Shown piece after piece: positions 19,866-29,600 of a stretch of DNA of 64,000 nt; within the stretch, counting starts at the first letter, position 1, and every line of letters starts with the position of its first letter. The notes beneath the pieces are model-generated. The model saw nothing but the letters and a program-made list of their open reading frames with translations. It was not told the origin of the DNA and did not search any database. The position numbers and the translations under genes were made by a program. The stretch is from Isochrysis galbana (Eukaryota > Haptophyta > Isochrysidales > Isochrysidaceae): NCBI GenBank assembly GCA_018136815.1, contig CM030935.1:1484204-1548203 (forward strand), given 5' to 3'.

Positions 19866-20621
19866 TTGGCAAGTCCGTAAGTTTTGTTTCAACCCCCCCA
19901 AATTTTGTTGTCAAAATTTGAGGGTCGGGCACCTAAATTTCGATCAAAATTCAATAATCAATAATTGTTCTTGGAGACTTCATAACTCATAACTTTATCA
20001 CACGCGGTAACCTTATGAGAGAGGCCTCGCCCCCCCGGCCCCGGGGGGCGAGACCTCCCCCCCCCCCCCCTTGACCCCCCCCCTCCCCTTATCTGTCTGC
20101 CACACACCCCTTGCGTGTGGCCTGCTCCAAGAGATATCCTCCTCCTCCTCCTCCTCCTCCTCCTCCTCATCATCATCGTATCGTCGTCGTCGTCGTCGTC
20201 GTCGTCGCCAAGAAACAAGAAAGACAACGACAACCGTCTCTCCTCTCTCGCCGCCGCTTACGACTTGTAGAACCAACGGCGGCAGCGGGCGCAGTAGCAG
20301 GCGCGGTAGCATGCGCGGTAGCAGGCGCGGTGGTCTCCTCCTCCCCCTCTACCATCTGGATGCGTCGAGGGCGGGCCATGCATGCGCCCTCCGCCCCCCC
20401 CCCTCCCGCGCACCGCGCGCGGCCCTATTTCTTATTTTTTCGAGGTGAAACCACCTAAATTTTGGTCAAAATTTTCCGCCCCCCCCCCCTCCCGCGCACC
20501 GCGCGCGGCCCTATTTCTTATTTTTTCGAGGTGAAACCACCTAAATTTTGGTCAAAATTTTTGATTTTACTCGACTACCCAAATTTCGAAAAAAAATTGA
20601 CAAAACTTACGGACTTGCCAA
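19866..20621. mobile_element. TIR element (MITE) with 8-bp target duplication
   Basis: Terminal inverted repeats of 22 bp start TTGGCAAGTCCGTAAGTTTT at both ends. The target duplication is GCTCCCTT (19858-19865 and 20622-20629). The interior holds CTC and GTC trinucleotide runs (about 20138-20207) and a tandem duplication (20390-20560). It has no transposase. An 8-bp duplication suggests hAT-like or similar machinery. Confidence 0.8.
20390..20560. repeat. Two tandem ~88-bp units inside the MITE
   Basis: The unit with a C-run, CCCGCGCACCGCGCGCGGCC, TTTCGAGGTGAAACCACC and TTTTGGTCAAAATTTT occurs twice in a row, almost identical, showing recent slippage or unequal exchange. Confidence 0.8.
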
Positions 20622-20705
20622 GCTCCCTTCTTTTCTCCTTCTCCGGTCTTCGCGCGCCGCGCTACTCCGTTGACATTCACCTGCGCAAACTAAAGTTCGC
20701 TGTCT

Positions 20706-20847
20706 ATGAACGCCGCCGTCCGCTCGTCCGCTGCTTGTCGCCCCTTGCTTGTCCCTTGTTCACGTTTCCGTGTGTGCCGCTTTCTATGGGGTAACTGGAG
20801 CCTGGCGTGGCCTAGACTAATTATATGGTACTAGGGCCGGCTGCCAA
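20706..20847 (+). repeat. R300 repeat, partial copy 2
   Basis: Repeats the first ~110 bp of R300 with small insertions (CTCGTCCGCTGC, CTTGCTTGTCCC) and ends at TACTAGGGCCGGCTGCC, exactly the point where copy 1 continues into different sequence. Confidence 0.7.
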
Positions 20848-20911
20848 TGCGTGGAGGCTCTCTTACTTAGAGCTCTGAGCCGCCAGTGGTCAGTATCCCC
20901 ATCCCGAAAAC

Positions 20912-20933
20912 CAGAATCTTCAGATTTTTTTTT
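20912..20933 (+). mobile_element. Minimal (22-bp) LINE/SINE 3'-tail insertion
   Basis: CAGAATCTTCAG plus A and a T-run is bracketed by an 18-bp target duplication TATCCCCATCCCGAAAAC (20894-20911 and 20934-20951). The inserted sequence is just the T-tailed 3' end seen at 17600-17621. This is an extreme 5'-truncated target-primed insertion. Confidence 0.85.
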
Positions 20934-21681
20934 TATCCCCATCCCGAAAACGCCTCTGGAGACTAAGGTCAATACATGCAGGAAGGCAACTCCGCTAGTG
21001 GTGTGATACGGCAGCCGGCCCCTTGTCTTGTCTTTCGGGGACAAGGCAAGCTGATTTCTCAGGCTGAGAGAGATGCGTACCCCGAGGAGCTCATCGTCCT
21101 TTGGCAACCCAAGGCTTGGGTTGATCGGCCAATTGCTATGCAATGGGTGGAGCAAGTCCTCCGGCCTTTCGTGCGCTCGGACCGTGCAGCAGGTGTCAGT
21201 GTCAATAGTCGCTATCTGCTCATCCAAGACAATTTGGACGCTCAATGCCAGCGTGATTACCTGGAAAGTCTCCGTGCTCTCGGTGTGGATGATGACAAGG
21301 TGCCCCCGAACAAGACAGATCAGGTGCAGCCGATCGACCGGGGGTTTGGGCGCATGCTGAAGGTTTACATCGGGCTAGAATGCGATGCTTGGCTAGACGA
21401 TGACGAAAACTTGGCCAAATGGGAGGGAAATCTCCTCACTGCCTCCGATCGGCGCATCCTGATCGCAAGTTGGTAGTGCAAAGCCTACAAGAAGGTGTGC
21501 GAGTCGTCAGCTGCCCGAAAGTTTTTTGAGCATGCTGGCGGGTTGCTCACGGCGGATGGCACGCGCGACGACTTAATCAAGTTGGAAGGTGTGCCTGCCG
21601 GGGAGAAATTCACTTGGGAGGATGATACTGACCTTCGGAGCGAGCCGGTTGTACCTTTATATTCGCCAGATAAAGAGGCTG

Positions 21682-22662
21682 TAGGCCCAGGTAGAAATAT
21701 GCAGCATATGCAATTGCATATTTGGGTAGATTTGTCAGATCTGCATATGTCGACACACGTTTGCATATTTTTGCATATTTGGGTAGAAGTGGAGCGGGAG
21801 AGAGGGGAGCCCTCCCCCCTTGGTATTGGGAGAGAGGGGAGCCCCCCCCCCCTTGGTATTTAACATCACCCCCGTTGCCGGGCGTCTCGTGCCTCATGGG
21901 TGAGTGGCCCCTCTCCCTCTCCCCTCTCCCCCCTCTCTGCCTGCCCCGAAGCGCCTCCCCCCCGCCCCCCACGCGCTGAAATGTCTCGTCTCACCCCTCA
22001 GATCGCTCGCGCCGCGCTCGCGCCGCACTGCGTTGCGGGATGGGCATCCACATTGATGTGGACCATCTTGCATGATTTGCATGATGAGCTCCCTCACTAC
22101 CTTGCAGCATGTGCGGGGACAACCATAGACCAGTCTGATGTCAAGATGTTCTCGAATGCCGTTCTCGATTGGTGGGCAACTCATCATAGCTGCTTTCCAA
22201 CATGGGCTCTAGCAGCTAGGATTGCCCTTTGTCTTAGTCCTAATTCCGCGGCATGTGAGCGTGTGTTTTCATTGCTAGCACACATGTTTCCATCTGTGAG
22301 GGACAGCTCCCTTGGGGACCAAGTGTGCGCCTCTTTGATGTTGCGCTTCAATCGCAATCAGCGCCAACGGGAGCGTGGAGCGTGAGTAGCAAAGCGTGAG
22401 TGTGCTCATGTGTTAGCTTTGTGAGCATGTGAGCATGTGTGTGTGCGTGTGCTATCTACCTCTACCTACCTCAATAATGCTCTCTCTCTGTCTCTCCACT
22501 CCCATACTATTGATTGATTGGCAATTCGCACGTGTCTCGTGCCTACACATATAAAATATGTACTGCATATTTTTTGCATATTTGGGTGACGCGCTGCATA
22601 TTTTTTGCATATTTTCTCTGCATATTTGGGTAACAAAAACTGCATATTTCTACCTGGGCCTA
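21682..22662 (+). mobile_element. Non-autonomous hAT element inserted in the DDE_1 gene
   Basis: Perfect 23-bp terminal inverted repeats starting TAGGCCCAGGTAGAAATATG (21682-21704, 22640-22662) and an 8-bp target duplication AGAGGCTG (21674-21681, 22663-22670). Subterminal regions carry many copies of GCATATTTGGGTA, probable transposase-binding sites. Only the C-terminal dimerization part of a hAT transposase remains inside. Confidence 0.93.
21981..22385 (+). pseudogene. hAT transposase C-terminal dimerization domain, remnant
   Basis: Encodes 134 residues starting MSRLTPQIARAAL. WWATHHSCFPTWALAAR and CLSPNSAACERVFSLLAHMF are the hAT dimerization signature. The RNase H-like catalytic core is missing, so this is an internally deleted derivative that needs a helper. 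A similar piece lies at 46516-46680. Confidence 0.85.
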
Positions 22663-23245
22663 AGAGGCTGATGACCCGGATACCCTCCTCATCATGGAAG
22701 ATGACGCAGATCAGCTGTTCGTTCGGTCTCGCCACCGATTCCATGGTCGAGGGTGGCACGGTCACAGCGCTCGATGATGAGGATGACGAGGATGTTGATG
22801 AGGCGACGCCGCCCGCCAATTGTGAGGCTCCACCAGGCTTTTCTCTCGTGCTGCAGGCGCCCGCACCTGCCCTTCTGAACCCCGGCACATCGCAGCACAA
22901 GACGATCGTTGGCAGGAAGATTCTCTACAATTGGCCAGTTGTAGGGTGGTGTGTGGGCACCGTGACTGTGGCCAACACTGATCGCCGGCGCAAAGTGGCG
23001 GGTGAGGTGGTGAATGCCATTGTGTACTATGAGCTAGACTGTGATGAGGGTTTGCACGTGCTCAAGGTGTGTGAGTATGGCACAGCTGATGATTGCAAGT
23101 GGGTGTTCCTGATGGAGTCTGAGAGTGTGCGTAAGGAGCCGACGTGCGAAAGCTAGCGAAAGCGAAGATGAGTGCGAGTGAGTGAGTGTGCATGTGTGCA
23201 TGTGGCTGTATGTGTGCGCTCTCCAGCCTCCACATGAGTGTATAT

Positions 23246-24113
23246 CAGTGATGGGACGTCAGGTATCAGGTCATCAGGTTTCGCCAACCTGATACCTGAT
23301 ATCAGACCTGATATCAGCCTGATATAAGGTAGTATAATCTTAGTACGTACGTTATTGTCAGTATGTAACACTTCTAACTTATGACAACAATCAAAATCTA
23401 ACCGCACATCAGCCGACTTACGAGTACTAGTATACGTACATAGAAATGGCCTCAATTACCGCGCACGACTTTCGCGCGGCCGGATCTCCCCGACGGCAGA
23501 CCACTCGAAAGCATTGCCCTCGAGTCCGTCCGCCTCCACCGTTCCCCAGACTGTGGCCGTGGCCAGGGCGCCGTGCGGCATCGCCAGGCGGCATCGCCAT
23601 TTGACTCGGGGAGGGAGGGAGGGAGCGGTCTAGGAGCGGGCAAGAGAGGGGAGGGAGGAGAGGCAGGTGAGGGAAGGAGAGAGGGAAGGAGCGAGCGAGC
23701 ACGCGAGGGAGTGATCAAGGCAGCGAGGGAGTAAGCGAGGGAGCGAGGGAGTGAGCAGGCGGCTAGGAAGACAGTGAGACGAGTTGGGAGTGGGACGAGG
23801 GATGCGAGAAAGGCGAGGCAGGCGCGGGCGGCGAGGGGGTGAGGGATGTGAAGGAGGGAGGGAGGGGACGGGCAAGGGAGGGAGAGAGGCAAGGGAGGGA
23901 GGAGCGGGAGGAAGGAGAGAGGGAGCGAGCCGTGACCGGGACTCTCCGCGCGCCTGCTGCGTCCTCTCGTGCGTGCGTACGGAGTTTTGTTTTTGTCCGT
24001 CGGTATGAGTTTTGTTTTTGCCCCCTACCTGATACCTGATATCAGGTCGTCAGCTCCAGAGGACCTGTTATCATGGTATCAGGACCTGATATCAGCCTGA
24101 CGTCCCATCACTG
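23246..24113. mobile_element. hAT-like MITE with palindromic subterminal repeats
   Basis: Ends CAGTGATGGGACGTCAGG and its inverse (24096-24113), flanked by the 8-bp duplication GTGTATAT (23238-23245, 24114-24121). CAGTGATGGG is typical of hAT ends. Both sides hold several CCTGATATCAG/CCTGATACCTGATA words. The interior (about 23590-23930) is a long purine-rich tract without coding sequence. Confidence 0.9.
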
Positions 24114-24121
24114 GTGTATAT

Positions 24122-25000
24122 TAATGTTAATTGATGTTAGTTCATATTTCATGGCGTTGTGCTTTATATGTGTGTATACATATTCAAGCAGCCGAGAGCA
24201 GAAGGAAGGAAGGCGCAAAAGTATGAGTGCGAAGTGCCCCCGCGGCCCACGGCCGACGAATGGCCACTAATGACCACAATAATCGGCTGACGGCCCGCTA
24301 CACGGCGACAACGACAACTTGCTTGGCCCGCCGGCGAGCCGGCGAGGCCCGCAGCGCATGGAAGTTTTCTTGCGCTGAGTTTCTTATCCTCAGGTGGAGG
24401 CCTCTCACTTCAGCTCCATTTCTTATCGCTAGATGGCCAATTTGCTTCTAGGTTTTCTTAATGGGGGGGTTTCTTAATGGTGCACCCTTACTGTACCCAT
24501 AAAGCGTCTAGTCGGCCTTAGAAGTTCAGCGGACAAGTTCTTTTGTATGATGTACCACCAAATGTACGAACAGCGGCAAGTACAAGTAGGTGGTACAAAA
24601 AATAGTCGAACGCGAACGCAACTCAAACTTTTTGACCGTTTGAACATAGTCAACTACCTACTACTCCCTTGACCCCCAAAGTGAACACTGTGGAAAACAC
24701 TGACAATTTTCCTCGCGCGGCGCTCAACACCTCGCGGCTGTGCCGCGAACACACCCAACTCAAGGCGCGCGACAATGAACACCCGTCAACTACATACTCA
24801 CCCCCCCTAAAAAAGTGAACGCGCGTATTATTTTTACCACTTACTTGTAGCACCGAGCGGCCGACGGCGCTGAGGACCGAGTCCGACTTGCGTCTCGAGC
24901 CTTTTGAGAGGAGAGAGAGAGTCTTCCTCGAGAGGCTCGATTGATCGAGTGCAACGGATGGATTTCGATGGGAGCTGATGGAAGAGAAGAAGGGGGGGAG
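24122..25000. other. Intergenic; partial direct repeats, no gene
   Basis: Two related words, CCCTTGACCCCCAAAGTGAAC-like at about 24664 and CACCCCCCCTAAAAAAGTGAAC-like at about 24800, lie about 140 bp apart. Nothing else is recognised. Confidence 0.35.
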
Positions 25001-25277
25001 TGAAGAGGGAGGAGGAGGCACCGGGGCACATCCCTTCTCTCCGCCTCTCCCCTCCTCCTCCCCCTCTTCTTTTCCCTCTCCCCTCCCCCCCTCTTCCCTT
25101 CTCGCGGGTTCCCTTCTCCCCCCCCCTCCTTCCCCTCCTCCTCCCCCTGATGAGCAGTATGATGACCGCGCCCTCTCCGCCGCACCCGAGCAAGCCTCGG
25201 CCCCCCCCCCCCCCCGCCCCTTCCCGCCCCCCCCCCCCCCCCTCCCCCTCCTAACGAAGCCCGACGGATTGCCCACG

Positions 25278-26046
25278 ATGATGAAGACCTTCCTCGCCCT
25301 TGCCGCCTTCTGTGCCGCAGCCAGCGGTGCGCCGAGAGCGCGGTGGCGCGCAGCACGAGCAGATGGCACGGCGGCCGCACACACGCCCCTAGCGCCTCAT
25401 CACACGCCTCACCCCGCCACATTGCTCTTGCAGGCCTCCAGCTGCCTGTCAGACTGCGCGCGCCCCTCGCCACCAGGGCGTCCGTGCCCACGATGGCCAT
25501 CACCGACAAGGCAGACGCGTGTCTGAAGGACGAGTGCTCGCTCGACATGGTCCATGACCTCATTCTTGAGCTCCAGAGTGCGCACCTATACCGCCAGACC
25601 ACACATACAGACTGCAAGTGACGCAGAGCCTGCCAGAGCATCCCATCTGGGTCTCACCAATCCTATCCGTTCATATTGCCTCATCGCGCAGTGGAGGCGG
25701 AGAGACTGTCTCGCCAGGGAACGTCTACGTCGAAAGAGCAGGTTGAGACCCTGCTTATGCTTGGGCGCCTCCAGGCTCTGAATCAGAACCATCAAGCTAA
25801 TAAGAACGAGATCCAAAAGATAGTGGAGAGCCTTGGCCGCTCGTTTGGGAAGACGGAGGACTACGATTTCCCTGGGGAGGTATGTGATGCAAGCCATCAT
25901 CCCACATGCATTCACTCACCTCATGCGCATGCTTGTTTCGAACGGCTCGTTGGATGCAACCTGTGTTGAACCCAATATCTCCTTATCATTAACAGGCGCT
26001 CGGGTACACCGGCACCATCAACCGCCAAAAGAAGGGCCTCGACTGA
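25278..26046 (+). CDS. Small plastid-targeted protein, conserved-algal type, four exons
   Basis: Exons 25278-25326, 25434-25577, 25692-25879 and 25996-26046 join in frame to 143 residues. The first exon MMKTFLALAAFCAAAS is a signal peptide; it is followed by LQLPVRLRAPLATRASVPTM, an Arg/Ser/Ala-rich transit-like stretch. This two-part presequence is what complex red-lineage plastids use. The mature part, from about ITDKADACLKDECSLDMVHD, is acidic and helical, with two Cys six residues apart, and ends ALGYTGTINRQKKGLD. I recall similar small plastid proteins in haptophytes and stramenopiles but cannot name a function. Donors are GTGCGC, GTGCGC and GTATGT. A strongly pyrimidine-rich tract (25020-25252) sits just upstream of the start codon. 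Confidence 0.8.
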
Positions 26047-26590
26047 ATATCCTGATGTTTCGGGACGGGAAGGGACGCGAGACTCACCAGCAACATTATG
26101 CTTGATTAGGCGCGGTCTTATCGAAGGCACATTGCTAAAGTCTTCAATGACTCAGAGTTTTGTGGTGCCCTTCAGAATAGTTCGCGATGGACAAACGCGC
26201 ATTGCGGAAAATGAGGCAGCGCGACTCCTCTACGATTCTCGCTCGGATCCGCGCGGCGAATGAGATGCCATCAATGGTGATTACAATCACTTGTTACTCA
26301 GGCCAGAAGTACTGGGCAGATCCATGGCCATCGCTCACCGAAAGCTCCTGCATTGCCTGAAGCTCAGTCCGTTGATCAGCATAGTTGGGCATTGGTCGCG
26401 ATGAGAGCCAGATGCTCGCGCCCCTGCATTATGCCCCGCTTGCTCTTGAGCTGTATGTTACTGCTACTGCTGAGGCGTCTGTTTCTCATCGTTGCTCTGT
26501 CGGTGATGGTGCGCAGTGAGCTGTGCCTTGTGCGTCAAATATCCATAGGCAACAGTTAGTGGCGGTATGAGACGCTGAAGTTTTTAAGAT
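26047..26590. other. 3' flank of the plastid-protein gene
   Basis: No gene recognised. It ends at the LINE target site TGATGGAAATCTCCC. Confidence 0.4.
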
Positions 26591-26628
26591 TGATGGAAAT
26601 CTCCCAACTAACTTTATAGTTGGTCGCC

Positions 26629-29600
26629 ATGGAGCGCGCCGCCGCTCCCCACCTCTCCTTCGGGCCCCCCGCCGCGGGCGCCCCCCCAGTACCCATGGAG
26701 CTGTCGCTGGCGAAGCGACCGCGTCCGCCCGCAGAGGCCGAGCAGGTGAGCGCGACCCCGGTCGCGCCGCACGGCCCGTGGCCCCGGCCACACCCAACAA
26801 GGCAGCCATGCTGGCTCACCCCATGGTGGGCCACAGGCTGTAGAGCACAAAGAGCCAGCACCAAACAAGAAGAGCCACACATCCACTGGGCATGCCTTAT
26901 GGCAGAGGCCTCTCCCACCCCGGGGACGGCCGCGCTGCCTCGGCAGCGCGACCCGAGACCGGGTGGCCCTTATGGGCACAACACCAGCAGCAGGATCAAC
27001 ATGAATCAGAAGACAGACCCAGCAGCACAACAACTCACAACCTCACCCATGAACACGAACCATGATGCGCCCTTGGACGCATGCCATCTCTCCCTGCCAA
27101 TCACACCATCGGACCAAGCCACAGCCTCACCAACCCCGCTCGTCCCTGCCGCTCAGGAGCCACTCTCAGACGAAGAGCAAGGCAACTTCGAGTCAGACGC
27201 CAACTTCGAGCTATCCTTCCACCAAGAGGGGGACTACACCTTCTTGGACGCCACCGTCTACGCTGCGATTGTAGAGCTCCTTCTGGAGCTAGAAGGAGTA
27301 GACCCGGAGCCGGACTTTTGGGCCCGCTCCATCCGCGGGCCATGGCACATAGCCGTGAACGAGGACTGCGTACAACAATTCAAGGAGCGCTACGGCGACA
27401 TCACTACGCTTCGCATCAATCAGACCGACGTCTCAGTCAACATCAAGGTAGACTCGATCGACGAGAAAATCAACAAGAAAGGCTCCTCTTCTCGCAAGGC
27501 ATTATACAACGCCCTGCAAGACGTCGCGGCACACCTGGTCATCGAGGCCGAAGGCCTAGCGCAAGCGGCCCAAATTAATCTGAGCGCAATCATCTTCGCA
27601 ATCGAAAAGGTAGGGCTTACCTTCTTGAAGGGCAACCGAGAGCGTATGAAGCTCGAAGGCGGAGCCGGAACGTTCGTATCCAAGGCGGCATACTCGACCC
27701 GATGGCACCTTTATGTCTCAGCGGGTCAAGGCTCATTTCTTGACGGGAGCTTCCCCCGGAAGCTGCTGCTTCAAATCGACGGCAAAACAATCCCGGTAAA
27801 CTACGCCGTTCGGGCGTGCAAAGAGATCAGTATGCCAGCAAACATCCAGTCTCCCCATAAGCTCATGATTCACGGCAGCCTGCGTGGCTGCAAAGGCTGG
27901 CGGCCGGAGGTGGCGCAAGGCCTCCCCAACTCGTCTCGCATCTGTGAGTGCGAACAAGAGGCGGCAAAGCGCCGCGCGCGGAACGAAGCGCAACGGCTCA
28001 ACCCCCGCCCGAAATCGGCGCACGAGGCGCTAGGAAAGGGTCCCCCCAAGCAATGCGCGCGTTTCACCCAGGGGCTGTGCCTCAGGAACAAACGCGGAGT
28101 GCGCTGTAATCTCTCGCACGACGTCCCTGGAGCGTGGATCGATAACAAGTGTACGATCCGCTGCCACCTACATCCGCACAAGAAGATCCCGGGCGCCTGT
28201 TTGAACGGCCCGGCATGCCTCTTCCTCCACCCTGAGTACGTACACGCAATTGCGGCCGCGGCCAATAAACTCACGGTAGCAAGAGCGATGCCCCTACGCC
28301 CAAAACTCAAATTCGACTCCACCCTTGGATACCCAGGTGAAGGACCCATTCGCGTTGCGACGTACAACATCAACGGCACCAAGAGCGGCAAGCTAGCCGC
28401 CGTGCTATCACAAGCGCGGAAAGCGAAAATTGACGTCTTGCTCCTGCAGGAGCTGCACGCTTACGAGGACGGCTCGCACCTCCGGGCCCATAGGACAGCC
28501 GCCATGCTAGGATGGCTGTGGTTTGTCGCCCCAGGAGAGCTAGGGGACCCTGCTAGCGGAGTCGCGGTGGCGATCAGAGAAGCATCCGAACGGATAACCG
28601 CTAGGAACGAGACCCTAGAAGTAATGCTAAAAGGGAGATGCGTATCAATAAAACTAAACATAGACGACATCCAATATCGCATAATATCCGTATACCTTAG
28701 CGCGCAACCCGGCCCCCGCGGAAGGCAAATAGCCGAACTTGGCAAAAAACTGGCCACCCTTGACTTTACCCCAACCATAATCGGGGGCGACTGGAACTGT
28801 GTAGAAGACAGTACGCACGACTCCCGAAGGGTGGGAGACACGCCCTACTCCAACGCACACGGCGAAAAATGGAAGGCGCTAGCTAGGAGGCATAGACTCC
28901 AAGACGTACATCACACGATGCGACTGGGGCCGAGTGTCGGCTACACGAGAATGGCCGCCACCATTCACACGAGAATTGATCGCATCTACCACAGCAAGAG
29001 CGCAGATGCCTTTCAATGGCAGCAACACGGGCCGTGCCCGGACCTGTTTTCCGGCAAAGCCGCGTCAGACCACCTTCCCGTCCTTGCCCTTTTTGAAACG
29101 CCGGGATATAAACAGGGAAGAATCTTCGACAAGCCAATTGACCTAGGCATAATACACGAAAAAGGAGCGCTGCAGACGGTAGAACTGCTACTGCAGACCG
29201 CCAGCCGGAAGATCGGCGAGGGGGAAGACATAGAGTCCGTATGGGCCGCCACAAAAGACAACATAGCCACATTCCTTAGAGAAGAGACAACGGCGAGACT
29301 CAAACCTACTATACAATCCGAGTTGGAGCTAAAAGCCGTAAGGCTTAACATCCGTCTTGCGAGGCAAGGACCGAACGAGAGACTCACGGCGGAGCTCGCG
29401 GAAACACAAACAAAGCTAGCGGAGGAGAGGGGAAGGGTCCCGCTCAAGAATCTCCCGCTCTACCGGCAGCTCCGCCGAGAGGACTTACACTCAAAAGAAT
29501 TTTTTGCGCAACTGAAGTCCCGTAAATGGAAAGCAAGTGTTGCGGAGCTATACCGCACGGGAACATGGGACTCTCCCATACACTCACAGCACGACACGGT

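Larger units (their letters stand above)
19593..20700. repeat. R300 dispersed repeat, copy 1, split by a MITE
   Basis: 19593-19865 plus 20630-20680 aligns with 49557-49885 (GAACGCCGCCGTCCGCTGC, GCCGCTTTCTATGGGGTCAC, GGTGGCGGGTAAGCTTGAGC and CTTTTCTCCGG). The MITE at 19866-20621 interrupts it. The first ~110 bp recur again at 20706-20847, and a 38-bp inverted scrap lies at 10858-10895. Function unknown; possibly a solo LTR or SINE. Confidence 0.65.
20970..23156 (+). pseudogene. DDE_1 (pogo/Tc1-mariner type) transposase, C-terminal part, broken
   Basis: 20976-21476 encodes the second half of a DDE_1 superfamily domain: LIVLWQPKAWVDRPIAMQWV, YLLIQDNLDAQ (second catalytic Asp) and VPPNKTDQVQPIDRGFGRM (the hallmark Pro-Asn-x-Thr-Asp...Gln-Pro-x-Asp region). 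A stop follows SW at 21476; the frame then continues from about 21477 (CKAYKKVCESSAARKFFEHAGG) to 21681 where a hAT element intervenes, and resumes at 22671 (DDPDTLLIMEDD). After a frameshift the tail runs as VEGGTVTALDDEDDEDVDE to a stop at 23156. The N-terminal DNA-binding part and first catalytic Asp are absent. A dead copy. Confidence 0.8.

Noticed and set aside
20071-20458. Frames encoding runs of Ser, Arg, Pro and Asp
   Set aside because: They are translations of CTC/GTC trinucleotide runs inside the MITE.
24834-25641. Long antisense frames over the plastid-protein gene and its leader
   Set aside because: They are Gly/Arg-rich artefacts of the pyrimidine tract; the four-exon plus-strand model explains the region.
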